This document shows positions 42,829-50,772 of a DNA stretch of 64,000 bases, piece by piece. The notes beneath the pieces are model-generated. The model made no database searches, was not told where the DNA came from, and saw only the letters and a list, made by a program, of their open reading frames with translations. The first letter of the stretch is position 1; each line of letters starts with the position of its first letter. Origin of the DNA: Actinoplanes utahensis (lineage in GTDB: Bacteria; Actinomycetota; Actinomycetes; Mycobacteriales; Micromonosporaceae); NCBI RefSeq assembly GCF_016862455.1, contig NZ_BOMZ01000041.1:1-64000 (forward strand), written 5' to 3'. A program made the translations under genes and the position numbers.

Positions 42829-43995
42829 GTGAGCAGCGGAATGGGGCAAACTGCAGGTAAACGGCGCATCCGGTGGATCGGCGCCACGATCGTCGTGCTG
42901 GGCGCCGTGGCCGGAGGCGTGATCCTAGCGCTCGACCAGGACGAGAAGTCCCGGCCGGCCGCCCTGGTGGTGGCCGCGGCCGACCGGGGCGCGGTCACCG
43001 TCGACGTGGCCACCACCGGCACCGTCGAACCCGCGACCACCCGCAGCCTCGCCTTCGCGGTGAGCGGCACGGTCGAGTCGGTGACGGTCCGGGCCGGCAA
43101 CAAGGTCACCAAGGGGCAGACCCTGGCCCGAATCGACGACGCGGACGCGGCCGACGACGTCAGCGACGCCGAGGCCAAGCTCGCCGAGGCCCGCCGGCGG
43201 CTCGACGACGCGACGGCCGTCGTCGCCGAGGCCACGGCCGTCGCCACCGCCTGCGCCGTGACCGCGACCCGGGGCCCACAGCTACTCGCCGGGGGAGAGG
43301 CCCTCGGCGGCGGCGAGGCGCTCGGCGGCGAGCAGGCCGCGGCGGCCGCCGCCTGCCCCACCCGCGGTCACCCGGACACCGGCAGCGACCCGGTGCTCAC
43401 CGCCGAGCAGCAGGTCCACCAGGCGACCCGCGCCGTCGAGGTGGCGCGGAAGGCCCTGGACGGTGCGACCATCACCGCCCCGATCGCCGGGACCGTCGTC
43501 GCCGTCGCCGGCAGCGTCGGCGACCAGGTGCCGAGCGGGGCCACCTTCATCAGCCTGGCCGACACCTACACCATGCAGGTCCGGGCGGACTTCCCGGAGG
43601 CGGACGCGGGCGCGCTCACCGTCGGCCAGCGCGCCGAGATCACCCTGGCCCGCTCCGACGACATCCTGACCGGCGAGGTGGCGCAGGTCGACCCGGCCGG
43701 CACCTCGGACGGCACCCTGGTCCGCTACGGCGTGGTGGTCGCCTTCGCGGACTCCCCAGCCGATCTGCTCGTCGGACAGAGCGCGCAGGTCAAGGTACGC
43801 ACCGGCGAGGTCGCCGACGTGGTCCGGATCCCGTCGACGGCGGTACACGACGTCTCCGGCGGATCAGGCACCGTCCTGGTTCGCAGCGGAAACGAGCGGA
43901 TTCAGCGCACCGTGGCGGTCGGGCTCCGCGGGGACCTGTACACCGAGATAACCGACGGACTGTCCGAGGGCGATCAGGTCGTACGTTCCTGGTGA
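42829..43995 (+). CDS. Membrane fusion (adaptor) protein of an efflux system
   Basis: A 388-residue HlyD/MacA-like adaptor. An N-terminal membrane anchor (about 14-34) precedes the usual barrel-sandwich (lipoyl-like) halves, the first ending KVTKGQTLARID and the second GATITAPIAGTVVAV, with a coiled-coil hairpin between (about 105-205). The hairpin carries an Ala/Gly-rich insertion (LLAGGEALGGGEALGGEQAA). The rest forms the beta-barrel and membrane-proximal parts. In Gram-positive bacteria such proteins assist MacB-like ABC transporters. GTG 42829 starts the operon with the genes at 44052-47100. Confidence 0.83.
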   Translation: MSSGMGQTAGKRRIRWIGATIVVLGAVAGGVILALDQDEKSRPAALVVAAADRGAVTVDVATTGTVEPATTRSLAFAVSGTVESVTVRAGNKVTKGQTLARIDDADAADDVSDAEAKLAEARRRLDDATAVVAEATAVATACAVTATRGPQLLAGGEALGGGEALGGEQAAAAAACPTRGHPDTGSDPVLTAEQQVHQATRAVEVARKALDGATITAPIAGTVVAVAGSVGDQVPSGATFISLADTYTMQVRADFPEADAGALTVGQRAEITLARSDDILTGEVAQVDPAGTSDGTLVRYGVVVAFADSPADLLVGQSAQVKVRTGEVADVVRIPSTAVHDVSGGSGTVLVRSGNERIQRTVAVGLRGDLYTEITDGLSEGDQVVRSW

Positions 43996-44051
43996 TCGGC
44001 AGATGTTCCGATTGCGGGCGGGACGAACCGCCCGGAAGGCATGATGACGGT

Positions 44052-45179
44052 GTGAAAGCGCTTCGTCGTCCCAGCACGGCGGTCAACGCCCTGCTGGCCC
44101 TGCTGATCGTCGGCGCCGGGTTCTGGGGATGGACCCTGCTGCGGGACACCTCGCAGACCACCCAGGCGAGCGCGTCGGGGATCCGCACCGTCACCGCCAC
44201 CGAGGGCGACGTGATCCGTACGCTGTCCGCCGCCGGCGCCGTGGCCAGCGCGTCGACCGCCACCGCCACGTTCGCCACCGCCGGCACGGTGACCCAGATC
44301 AAGGTGAAGGTCGGGCAGGAGGTCCGATCCGGCGCCCTGCTCGCCCAGGTCGACCCCACCGACGCCCAGCGCGACCTGGCCCTGGCCCGGGCGAACCTGG
44401 AGGCCGCCGAGGACGCCCGGGACCGGGCCACCGCCGCCGGTACGGACACCGACAACGCGGCCAACGCGATCACCCAGGCCGAGCTGGCCGTGGACGAGGC
44501 GGAGGCCGCCGTCGCCGGGACCCGCCTGACCGCCCCGATGGGCGGCACGGTCACCGCGGTCAACGGCACCCTCGGCGGATCGTCCACCAGCGGCTCCGCC
44601 GGTGACACCGGTGGCGCCGGCGGGTTCGTCGACATCGCGGATCTGAAGAAGCTCCAGATCACGGCCGCGTTCTCCGAGGCGGACGCGACCGAGCTCAAGG
44701 CGGGCCAGAGCGCGACGATCGTCTGGAACGCGCTGCGGGGCGCCGAGACGACGGGCGAGGTGGTGGCCGTCGACCCGACCGCCACCAGCGAGGACGGCGT
44801 GGTCACCTACGGCGTGACGGTCAGCCTGCCGAACCCGCCGGACGGCGCCAAGCCGGGCCAGACCGTCACCGTCTCGGTCGTCACCGGCAGCGTCGAGAAG
44901 GCCGTCATGGTCAACTCGGCGGCCGTCAGCGCGGCCGGCAACCGGCGCACCGTCACCGTCGTGGACGGCACCGGCCGGCAGGAGGTCCGCCAGGTGAAGG
45001 TCGGCCTGGAAGGCGACGACGCCACCCAGATCACCTCGGGCCTGGCCGTCGGCGAACGGCTCGTGCTGCCCACCACCTCCACGACCACGACCGGCGCCAC
45101 CGGCGGCACCATGCGGATGGGCGGCACCGGGTTCACCGGCGGCGGGGCGCCGCCGGGCGGCGGAACGGGCGGGCGCTGA
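44052..45179 (+). CDS. Second membrane fusion (adaptor) protein
   Basis: A 375-residue MacA/HlyD-type adaptor, distinct in sequence from the one at 42829. An N-terminal anchor (about 11-29) precedes lipoyl-like halves around VKVGQEVRSGALLAQVDP and RLTAPMGGTVTAVNG. These flank a short coiled-coil hairpin. The beta-barrel part and a Thr/Gly-rich tail (TTSTTTTGATGG) follow. GTG 44052 has GGAAGG about 12 bases upstream. It ends two bases before the ATPase gene, so it is the likely direct partner of the transporter. Confidence 0.83.
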   Translation: MKALRRPSTAVNALLALLIVGAGFWGWTLLRDTSQTTQASASGIRTVTATEGDVIRTLSAAGAVASASTATATFATAGTVTQIKVKVGQEVRSGALLAQVDPTDAQRDLALARANLEAAEDARDRATAAGTDTDNAANAITQAELAVDEAEAAVAGTRLTAPMGGTVTAVNGTLGGSSTSGSAGDTGGAGGFVDIADLKKLQITAAFSEADATELKAGQSATIVWNALRGAETTGEVVAVDPTATSEDGVVTYGVTVSLPNPPDGAKPGQTVTVSVVTGSVEKAVMVNSAAVSAAGNRRTVTVVDGTGRQEVRQVKVGLEGDDATQITSGLAVGERLVLPTTSTTTTGATGGTMRMGGTGFTGGGAPPGGGTGGR

Positions 45180-45181
45180 TC

Positions 45182-45916
45182 ATGCATCCGGTCCTGGACG
45201 TCCGGGAGATCACCAAGGTGTACGGCGAGAGCGACACCGAGGTACGCGCTCTCGACGGCGTGAGCCTGCGGGTCGACAGGGGCGAGTACGTGGCCGTGAT
45301 GGGCCCGTCCGGTTCCGGCAAGTCGACGCTGATGAACATCCTCGGCTGCCTGGACGTGCCGACCAGCGGGGCCTACCTGCTGGACGGCGTGGAGGTCAGC
45401 CGGCTCAGCGACGAGCAGCTGGCCCTGGCCCGGAACCGGCTGATCGGGTTCGTCTTCCAGGCGTTCAACCTGATCCCGCGGACCAGCGCCGTGGCGAACG
45501 TTGAGCTGCCGCTGGCGTACTCCGGGATGAAGGCCGCCGAACGCCACCGCCGCGCCATGTTCTCCCTGGATCTCGTGGGTCTCGCCGACCGGGCCGACCA
45601 TGAGCCCCATCAGCTCTCCGGGGGCCAGCAGCAGCGGGTCGCGGTGGCCCGCGCGCTGGTCACCGAGCCGGCCCTGCTGCTGGCCGACGAGCCCACCGGC
45701 AACCTGGACAGTCACGCCACCGAGGAGGTGCTCGCCGTGTTCGACGATCTCAACGCGGCCGGCCGCACCATCGTGATCATCACGCACGAGGACGAGGTGG
45801 GAGCCCGTGCGGACCGGCTGATCAGGCTCTTCGACGGCCGGCTCACCAGCGACACGCGCCAGGAGCCGACCGGCCGGCACGCTCTGGCGCTGCATGCGGC
45901 AGGCGAGAAATCATGA
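45182..45916 (+). CDS. MacB-type ABC transporter ATP-binding subunit
   Basis: A 244-residue ATPase with Walker [10 protein letters not shown] (about 41-49), signature LSGGQQQR, Walker [13 protein letters not shown] and H-loop ITHED. The signature and Walker B are those of the MacB/LolD/YknY group, which drive mechanotransmission-type exporters. It follows the second adaptor by two bases and overlaps the permease (ATGA). Substrate unknown; relatives export peptides, macrolides or lipoprotein-type cargo. Confidence 0.93.
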   Translation: MHPVLDVREITKVYGESDTEVRALDGVSLRVDRGEYVAVMGPSGSGKSTLMNILGCLDVPTSGAYLLDGVEVSRLSDEQLALARNRLIGFVFQAFNLIPRTSAVANVELPLAYSGMKAAERHRRAMFSLDLVGLADRADHEPHQLSGGQQQRVAVARALVTEPALLLADEPTGNLDSHATEEVLAVFDDLNAAGRTIVIITHEDEVGARADRLIRLFDGRLTSDTRQEPTGRHALALHAAGEKS

Positions 45917-47100
45917 ACTTCCCTGAGATCGTACGATTCGCCCTGCGCGGGGTCGGCGCCAACAAACTCCGGTCCGTCCTCACCATGCTCGGCATCCTGA
46001 TCGGCGTCGCCGCCGTCATCCTCCTCGTCGCCGTCGGCAACGGGTCGGCCCAGGCGATCGCCACCCGGATCGAGGCGCTCGGCACCAACACCCTGACCGT
46101 GCTGAGCACCGGCCGCGCCGCCGGCGGCCTCACCATGAAGGTCGCCGACGCCCTCGACGACCCGGTGCTCGCCCCCGGCGTCCGCTCCGTCACGCCCGTG
46201 GTCAGCGCCTCGGCCACCCTCACCCACGAGGGCGCCGAGCACCGGATCAGCTCGTTCGTCGGCACCACGCCGTCCTGGTTCACCGCGTCGAACTTCCCGG
46301 TGGAGACCGGCGCGATCTTCACCGACGACGACGAGGCCCAGGCCCGCCGGGTCGTGGTGATCGGGCAGACCGTCGCCGAGGAGCTGTTCTCCGGTGTCGA
46401 CCCGGTCGGCCGCCAGGTCACCGCCGGCGGCGCGCTGTTCACCGTCACCGGGGTCCTCGAGGAGAAGAGCTCCGCGGGCTTCCAGGACGTCGACGACATC
46501 GCCGTCGCGCCGATCAGCGCGGTCCGGCAGGTCCTCGCCGGGTACGGCCCGCTGACCTCGATCCTGGTCGAGGCCGACGACTCGTCCCAGGTCGATCTGG
46601 TCCAGTCCGAGATCGGCGCCATCCTGAACCGGAAGATCCCGGCGGGCAGCGACGGCGCCGCCGCGTACCGCATCCAGAACGCCTCCCAGCTGCTGGCGAC
46701 CCAGACCGAGACCGCCGGCACGTTCACCACGCTGCTCGGTGCGGTCGCCGCGATCAGCCTGCTGGTCGGCGGCATCGGCATCACCAACATCATGCTGGTG
46801 ACGGTCACCGAACGGACCCGCGAGATCGGCATCCGCAAGGCCCTCGGCGCGCCCCGGCGGGTGATCCTCACCCAGTTCCTCGTCGAGGCGACCCTGCTCA
46901 GTGTCATCGGTGGAGGTCTGGGCGTCGCGGCCGCCGTACTCGGCAGCCGTTTCCCGATCGTCGGGGTGCAGCCGGTGATCGTGCCCAGTTCCATCGCGCT
47001 CGCCCTGGGCGTGTCCGTGCTGATCGGCCTGTTCTTCGGTGGCCTGCCCGCCGCCCGTGCCGCCCGCCTCCGCCCGATCGACGCCCTCCGCTACGAGTGA
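45913..47100 (+). CDS. MacB-type ABC transporter permease
   Basis: A 395-residue permease of the MacB/FtsX family. There is one N-terminal membrane segment (about 17-42), a large extracytoplasmic MacB-PCD domain (about 45-260), and three C-terminal segments from LLGAVAAISLLVGGIGITNI onward. The family stretch IMLVTVTERTREIGIRKALG is present. With the ATPase it forms a complete exporter. The stop overlaps the next gene (GTGA). Confidence 0.92.
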   Translation: MNFPEIVRFALRGVGANKLRSVLTMLGILIGVAAVILLVAVGNGSAQAIATRIEALGTNTLTVLSTGRAAGGLTMKVADALDDPVLAPGVRSVTPVVSASATLTHEGAEHRISSFVGTTPSWFTASNFPVETGAIFTDDDEAQARRVVVIGQTVAEELFSGVDPVGRQVTAGGALFTVTGVLEEKSSAGFQDVDDIAVAPISAVRQVLAGYGPLTSILVEADDSSQVDLVQSEIGAILNRKIPAGSDGAAAYRIQNASQLLATQTETAGTFTTLLGAVAAISLLVGGIGITNIMLVTVTERTREIGIRKALGAPRRVILTQFLVEATLLSVIGGGLGVAAAVLGSRFPIVGVQPVIVPSSIALALGVSVLIGLFFGGLPAARAARLRPIDALRYE

Positions 47101-47678
47101 GGACCACCTTGTCTCCCAGGAACCAGGCTCCGCACACCGAGACGTCCCCCGACCAGGCGCACGACCCGTCCCACGACCAGGCGCCCGGTAACCGCGACAC
47201 CGAGGTCATCCCCCGGGCCGAGGCGCCCTCCGATCTGAACCAGGCGCTCGCCGCGGCCGGCCCGCGCCGCTGGTGGAACCGGACCACCATCGGGCTGCTC
47301 GGCGTGGTCCTGCTGGTCGGCGGCTTCCTCGGCGGGGTGCAGGCGCACGAACGGTGGGGCGTCCCGGCATCGTCCGGGACCAGCGGCATGGCCGGCGGGT
47401 TCGGCGGCGGTGGCCGGGGTGGCGCGTCCGTGGCTCCCGGTGACGCCGGGACCGCCGGTCAGGGCACCACCGGCACGGTGAAGCTCGTCGACGGCACCAC
47501 CCTCTACGTGCAGACCGCGAGCGGCGAGACGGTCACCGTCCGGACCAGCGACAGGACGGCGGTGAAGGTCAGCCAGACCGCCAGCCTGGCCAGTCTCACC
47601 TCCGGCCTGGCCGTCACCGTCCAGGGCGTCCCCGACTCCGAGGGCATCATCTCCGCCACCGCGGTCACCGCGGGCTAG
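47097..47678 (+). CDS. Membrane-anchored DUF5666-like protein of the efflux operon
   Basis: A 193-residue protein. The first 58 residues are cytoplasmic, polar and His/Pro-rich. One membrane segment (about 63-82, TTIGLLGVVLLVGGFLGGVQ) is followed by a Gly-rich linker. A small beta domain follows (GTVKLVDGTTLYVQTASGET to VTVQGVPDSEGIISATAV), resembling DUF5666 and OB-like folds. It is coupled to the permease and probably co-regulated, perhaps as an accessory to the adaptors. It meets the convergent gene at 47675 with a 4-bp overlap. Confidence 0.75.
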   Translation: MRTTLSPRNQAPHTETSPDQAHDPSHDQAPGNRDTEVIPRAEAPSDLNQALAAAGPRRWWNRTTIGLLGVVLLVGGFLGGVQAHERWGVPASSGTSGMAGGFGGGGRGGASVAPGDAGTAGQGTTGTVKLVDGTTLYVQTASGETVTVRTSDRTAVKVSQTASLASLTSGLAVTVQGVPDSEGIISATAVTAG

Positions 47679-47959
47679 CTTCCGGAGTGTGGCGTGCGGC
47701 GGCTCGGGTGCCGGTGGCGGCGGATCAGCACCACCGCGACGGCGACCAGGAACAGATCCAGCACGACGATCAGCCCCGCCCAGCTGAACAGCAGCATCAC
47801 CGGGGGGACCAGGATGAACAGGGCGGCGCAGAGCACCGCGAGGGCGGGGAAGCGGGCCGGCCCGCAACGGTCGGCCATCCGCGCCGCGAACTCCGGATCG
47901 CTGAGGTGGACGCGGCTCTCCAGATCGGCGAGCACCCGCCGGTCGTCATCGCTCAACAT
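47675..47959 (-). CDS. DUF3040-like small membrane protein
   Basis: A 94-residue protein. The N-terminus MLSDDDRRVLADLESRV followed by LSDPEFAARM matches the DUF3040-type actinobacterial membrane proteins (an L-x-x-x-E helix, then a short acidic stretch and DPxFA). Two hydrophobic segments follow (about 33-51 and 54-74), with a basic tail. ATG 47959 has GAGGAGGG just upstream, which fixes the start; the frame is open for 74 more codons. Function unknown. Confidence 0.75.
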   Translation of the reverse strand: MLSDDDRRVLADLESRVHLSDPEFAARMADRCGPARFPALAVLCAALFILVPPVMLLFSWAGLIVVLDLFLVAVAVVLIRRHRHPSRRTPHSGS

Positions 47960-48043
47960 CGATGCCCTCCTCGCGAGGTGAGCGCTCAGTGCTACCCGGG
48001 ATCCGGCAGGCCTAAACCACCTGTTCCGGGGAACCCGGCTGTC

Positions 48044-48214
48044 ATGGCGAAAGAGCAGCACGAACAGGAGACGCGGGAACAGCCCGGAACGGTGAGCCCG
48101 GCACGGATGCCGCGCCATCCCGCGTCCCGTCCGCGGGCCGAGGCCGACCGCGAACTCGTTCCACCCGACGCCGACCTGCAATCCGGCTGGACGGAACCCA
48201 CCCGGGAGCCGTGA
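48044..48214 (+). CDS. Possible small hypothetical protein
   Basis: A 56-residue frame encoding a very polar, Glu/Arg/Pro-rich product (MAKEQHEQETREQPG...), likely disordered. It could be a genuine small protein or a chance frame; the codons show G/C third-position bias but the ribosome binding site is weak. It stands alone between two reverse-strand genes. Confidence 0.4.
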   Translation: MAKEQHEQETREQPGTVSPARMPRHPASRPRAEADRELVPPDADLQSGWTEPTREP

Positions 48215-48236
48215 CCCCGGCGGGGCCGGCGGTGGG

Positions 48237-49349
48237 TCAGCCGGTCAGGCCGGTCAGGAGAGCGGTGAGGAGGGCGGTGCGCGAGGCGAGGCCGGAAGCG
48301 GAGACCCATTCGGTACGGGCGTGCGCGCCGCCGCCGGGCGGGGCCAGCCCGTCGACGGTGGGATGGCCGAGGGAGCCGGTCGTGTTGGTGTCGGCGGCGC
48401 CGTCGGCGGGACGGCCGTCGACGGTCTGGCCGATCGACGTGGCGATCGAGCGGATCTGTTCCAGCAGGGCCGTGCCCGCGGGGGACGGGCGCCAGGTGGG
48501 CCGGTGGGAGAGCAGCCGGGTGGACACCGTGGCTTTCGGGTGGCCCGGGCGCAGGTCGTGCAGCGCGGTGAGGACGGCGTCCTCGTCGTCCGGGTCGGTG
48601 AAGCGCAGGCCCAGCTCGGCGTAGGCCTGGCCGGCGACCACGTTGGTGCGGCCACCCCCGGCGATGGTGCCGGTGTTCAGCAGGACCGGGCGGGACGCGA
48701 CGAGCGACCGGATCCGGATCAACTGGTCGACCAGTTCGTCGATGGCGCTGGCGCCGGCGTCCGGGTCGAGGGCGGCGTGCGCCTCCACGCCGGTCACCTC
48801 GACGCGGGCGCGGGTGCTGCCCCGGCGGCCGGTCTTCAGGTCGCCGCCGGGGTGCGGTGGTTCCAGGCCGAGCACGGCACGGGAGCGGGCGGCCTCCGAG
48901 CGCACCAGGTCACCGGCGGTGGGGGAGCCGATCTCCTCGTCGGCGACGACGATCACCCGTACCTCGGGATGTGGGGGAACCGGCCCCGGGCCGTCGGTGA
49001 GCGAGGAGACCGCCGTGAGCAGGGCGGCGATCCCGGCCTTGGTGTCGTAGACGCCGGGGCCGCGGATCACGTCACCGTCGACCGACCACGGCATCCCGGC
49101 GAGCGTGCCGGCCGGCCACACCGTGTCGTAGTGGCTGAGCAGCAGGATCGGCGGGCCCGGGACACCGCGGGCGGGCAGCGTCCAGATCAGGTGGTCGCCC
49201 GTCGGGTGCGTCTCGCGGGCGGTGCGGAGACCGGCGCGGCCGGCGTCGGCCTCGAGGACCTCGGCCAGGGCGGCGAGGGCCTTCCGATCCCCGGTGGGTG
49301 ACTCGAGCATCGTGTACCGGTGCAGCGCCTCGAACGCGGCTGACGACAT
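48237..49349 (-). CDS. M20-family zinc hydrolase (candidate N-acyl-L-amino acid deacylase)
   Basis: A 370-residue M20 peptidase of the glutamate carboxypeptidase (CPG2-like) group. Zinc ligands and catalytic residues are visible: His73 and Asp75 (SHYDTVWPAGTL), Asp102 (VYDTKAG) and Glu138-Glu139 (VADEEIGSP). The middle (about 180-290) is the dimerisation domain. It faces the N-succinylamino acid racemase operon at 49445-51862 across a short divergent region. In the known D- to L-amino acid pathway an M20 enzyme removes the succinyl group from the L-form, so that activity is proposed here. Confidence 0.85.
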   Translation of the reverse strand: MSSAAFEALHRYTMLESPTGDRKALAALAEVLEADAGRAGLRTARETHPTGDHLIWTLPARGVPGPPILLLSHYDTVWPAGTLAGMPWSVDGDVIRGPGVYDTKAGIAALLTAVSSLTDGPGPVPPHPEVRVIVVADEEIGSPTAGDLVRSEAARSRAVLGLEPPHPGGDLKTGRRGSTRARVEVTGVEAHAALDPDAGASAIDELVDQLIRIRSLVASRPVLLNTGTIAGGGRTNVVAGQAYAELGLRFTDPDDEDAVLTALHDLRPGHPKATVSTRLLSHRPTWRPSPAGTALLEQIRSIATSIGQTVDGRPADGAADTNTTGSLGHPTVDGLAPPGGGAHARTEWVSASGLASRTALLTALLTGLTG

Positions 49350-49413
49350 ATGCGAACGCTAAGTTGCCATCTCGGCGTTGTCAACGAGCGATGATGTTGC
49401 CAGGATGACGGTT

Positions 49414-49426
49414 ATACGTTTCGTAT
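49414..49426. promoter_or_regulatory. Inverted repeat ATACG-TTT-CGTAT in a divergent promoter region
   Basis: A perfect 13-bp inverted repeat lies 18 bases before the GNAT start, in the 95-bp gap between that gene and the divergent M20 gene. It is a candidate operator for both units. Confidence 0.5.
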
Positions 49427-49444
49427 CCTTGCCAGGGGGGCGCC

Positions 49445-50128
49445 ATGGAAGTCCGCGAACTCGTGCGCCCGGCGGATCTGCTCGCGGCGGCGGCGCTCTA
49501 TCGGTCGGTCTTCGGCTACACCCAGCCGGAATACGGGGTGAGCCCCCGCCTGCTCGCCGCGCTCCGGGAGAACTCCGGCTCGGTGATCGGCGCGTTCGAC
49601 CCGGCCGGCCGGGTGGTCGGCTTCTGCTACGGGTTCACCGGCGTGGACGGCGGTGAGCTCTACCACTACTCGCAGGCGGCGGTGGTCGCCCCCGAGGCGC
49701 AGGGGTGCGGCGTGGGGCGGCTGCTGAAGCAGGCGCAGGCGGAGGTCGCCCGGGCGACGGGGGCGCGGACCATGCGGTGGACCTTCGATCCGTACGCGCT
49801 CCGCAACGCCCATTTCAACTTCGCCGTCCTCGGCGCGGCCGGGATCAGGTTCCTGCCCGACTACTACGGCGACGACACCGACCGGGTCCTGGTCAGCTGG
49901 GATCTGTGGCACGCCCGCAAGCACGGCACCCCGGCGCCCGGCGTGGCAGCCCCCGCGACGGACCGGCTCGCCGCGCCGTCGCGGTCCGACCGCGCGGTCC
50001 TGCGGGCCCGGCTGGCCGAGCGGTTCGCCGCCGGCGCCCGGCTGACCGGCGTCACCCGTGCCGCGGACGGCGCAGACCGGGTGGTCTACACGTTCGAGAA
50101 CGACGACACGATCGAGAATGAAGCGTGA
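49445..50128 (+). CDS. GNAT-family N-acyltransferase (candidate D-amino acid N-succinyltransferase)
   Basis: A 227-residue GNAT protein. The acetyl/acyl-CoA-binding motif A reads AAVVAPEAQGCGVGRLLKQA (about 78-97; QGxGxG form). The opening MEVRELVRPADLLAAAALYR and the WTFDPYALRNAHFNF stretch match the GNAT subgroup next to N-succinylamino acid racemase genes. In the characterised pathway this enzyme transfers succinyl-CoA to D-amino acids. Its place directly upstream of the racemase supports that role here. It overlaps the next gene (GTGA). Confidence 0.8.
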   Translation: MEVRELVRPADLLAAAALYRSVFGYTQPEYGVSPRLLAALRENSGSVIGAFDPAGRVVGFCYGFTGVDGGELYHYSQAAVVAPEAQGCGVGRLLKQAQAEVARATGARTMRWTFDPYALRNAHFNFAVLGAAGIRFLPDYYGDDTDRVLVSWDLWHARKHGTPAPGVAAPATDRLAAPSRSDRAVLRARLAERFAAGARLTGVTRAADGADRVVYTFENDDTIENEA

Positions 50129-50772
50129 CGACCCACCGATCCACCCCGTCCGAGCGGTTCGACCGCAACGTGCAGCGCCGCTCCGCCCAGGTTCTCAAGC
50201 AGCGGGTCCTGGAGCAGCAGCGCACCGAGTTCGAGAAGGCCCTCGCCTGGGCCGCCGAACAGGACGCGATCGAGCGTGCCGCCGCCCTGATCGTCTCGGC
50301 TCGCCGGCGTCACCTGCTGGGGTACGGCAAATCGCTCGCCTACGCGTCGATGCTGGCCACCGACCTGAGCGCCGGCCTGTCCGGGGTGCAGCTGATCGGT
50401 GACGGCTCGCTGCGGGCCCTGGACGTGCTCAGCGACATCCGTCAGGGCGACCTGATGGTGGCCGTGTCGATGTCCCGCTACCGCCGGGAGACCGTCGAGG
50501 TCGCCGGCGCCTACGCCCGGCGCGGCGGCGACCTGGTGCTGATCACCGACGCCGACGACACCCCCCTGTCGCACCTGGCCACGACCAGCATCGTGATCGG
50601 TGCGGACAGCGCCTCGTACGCGAACTCGCCCACCTCGGTCGTGCTCGCCCTGCACCTGCTCGCCACCCTGACCATCGCCAGCTCGAAGGGCGCCGGCCGG
50701 CGTCTGCGCGACCGTGACGCCCTCGCGTCCGAGCTGCGGATATACGCGGAGACCGATGATCGAGATCAGTAG
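50125..50772 (+). CDS. SIS-domain protein of RpiR/MurR type without HTH
   Basis: A 215-residue protein. Residues about 60-190 form a SIS (sugar isomerase) domain like the C-terminal part of RpiR/MurR regulators: GYGKSLAYASMLATDLSAGL early and VAVSMSRYRRETVEVAGAYA later. The N-terminal HTH of that family is missing; only the linker helix before the SIS domain remains. It may be a binding protein or a truncated regulator. It overlaps the GNAT gene by four bases and the racemase by 17. Confidence 0.75.
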   Translation: MTTHRSTPSERFDRNVQRRSAQVLKQRVLEQQRTEFEKALAWAAEQDAIERAAALIVSARRRHLLGYGKSLAYASMLATDLSAGLSGVQLIGDGSLRALDVLSDIRQGDLMVAVSMSRYRRETVEVAGAYARRGGDLVLITDADDTPLSHLATTSIVIGADSASYANSPTSVVLALHLLATLTIASSKGAGRRLRDRDALASELRIYAETDDRDQ

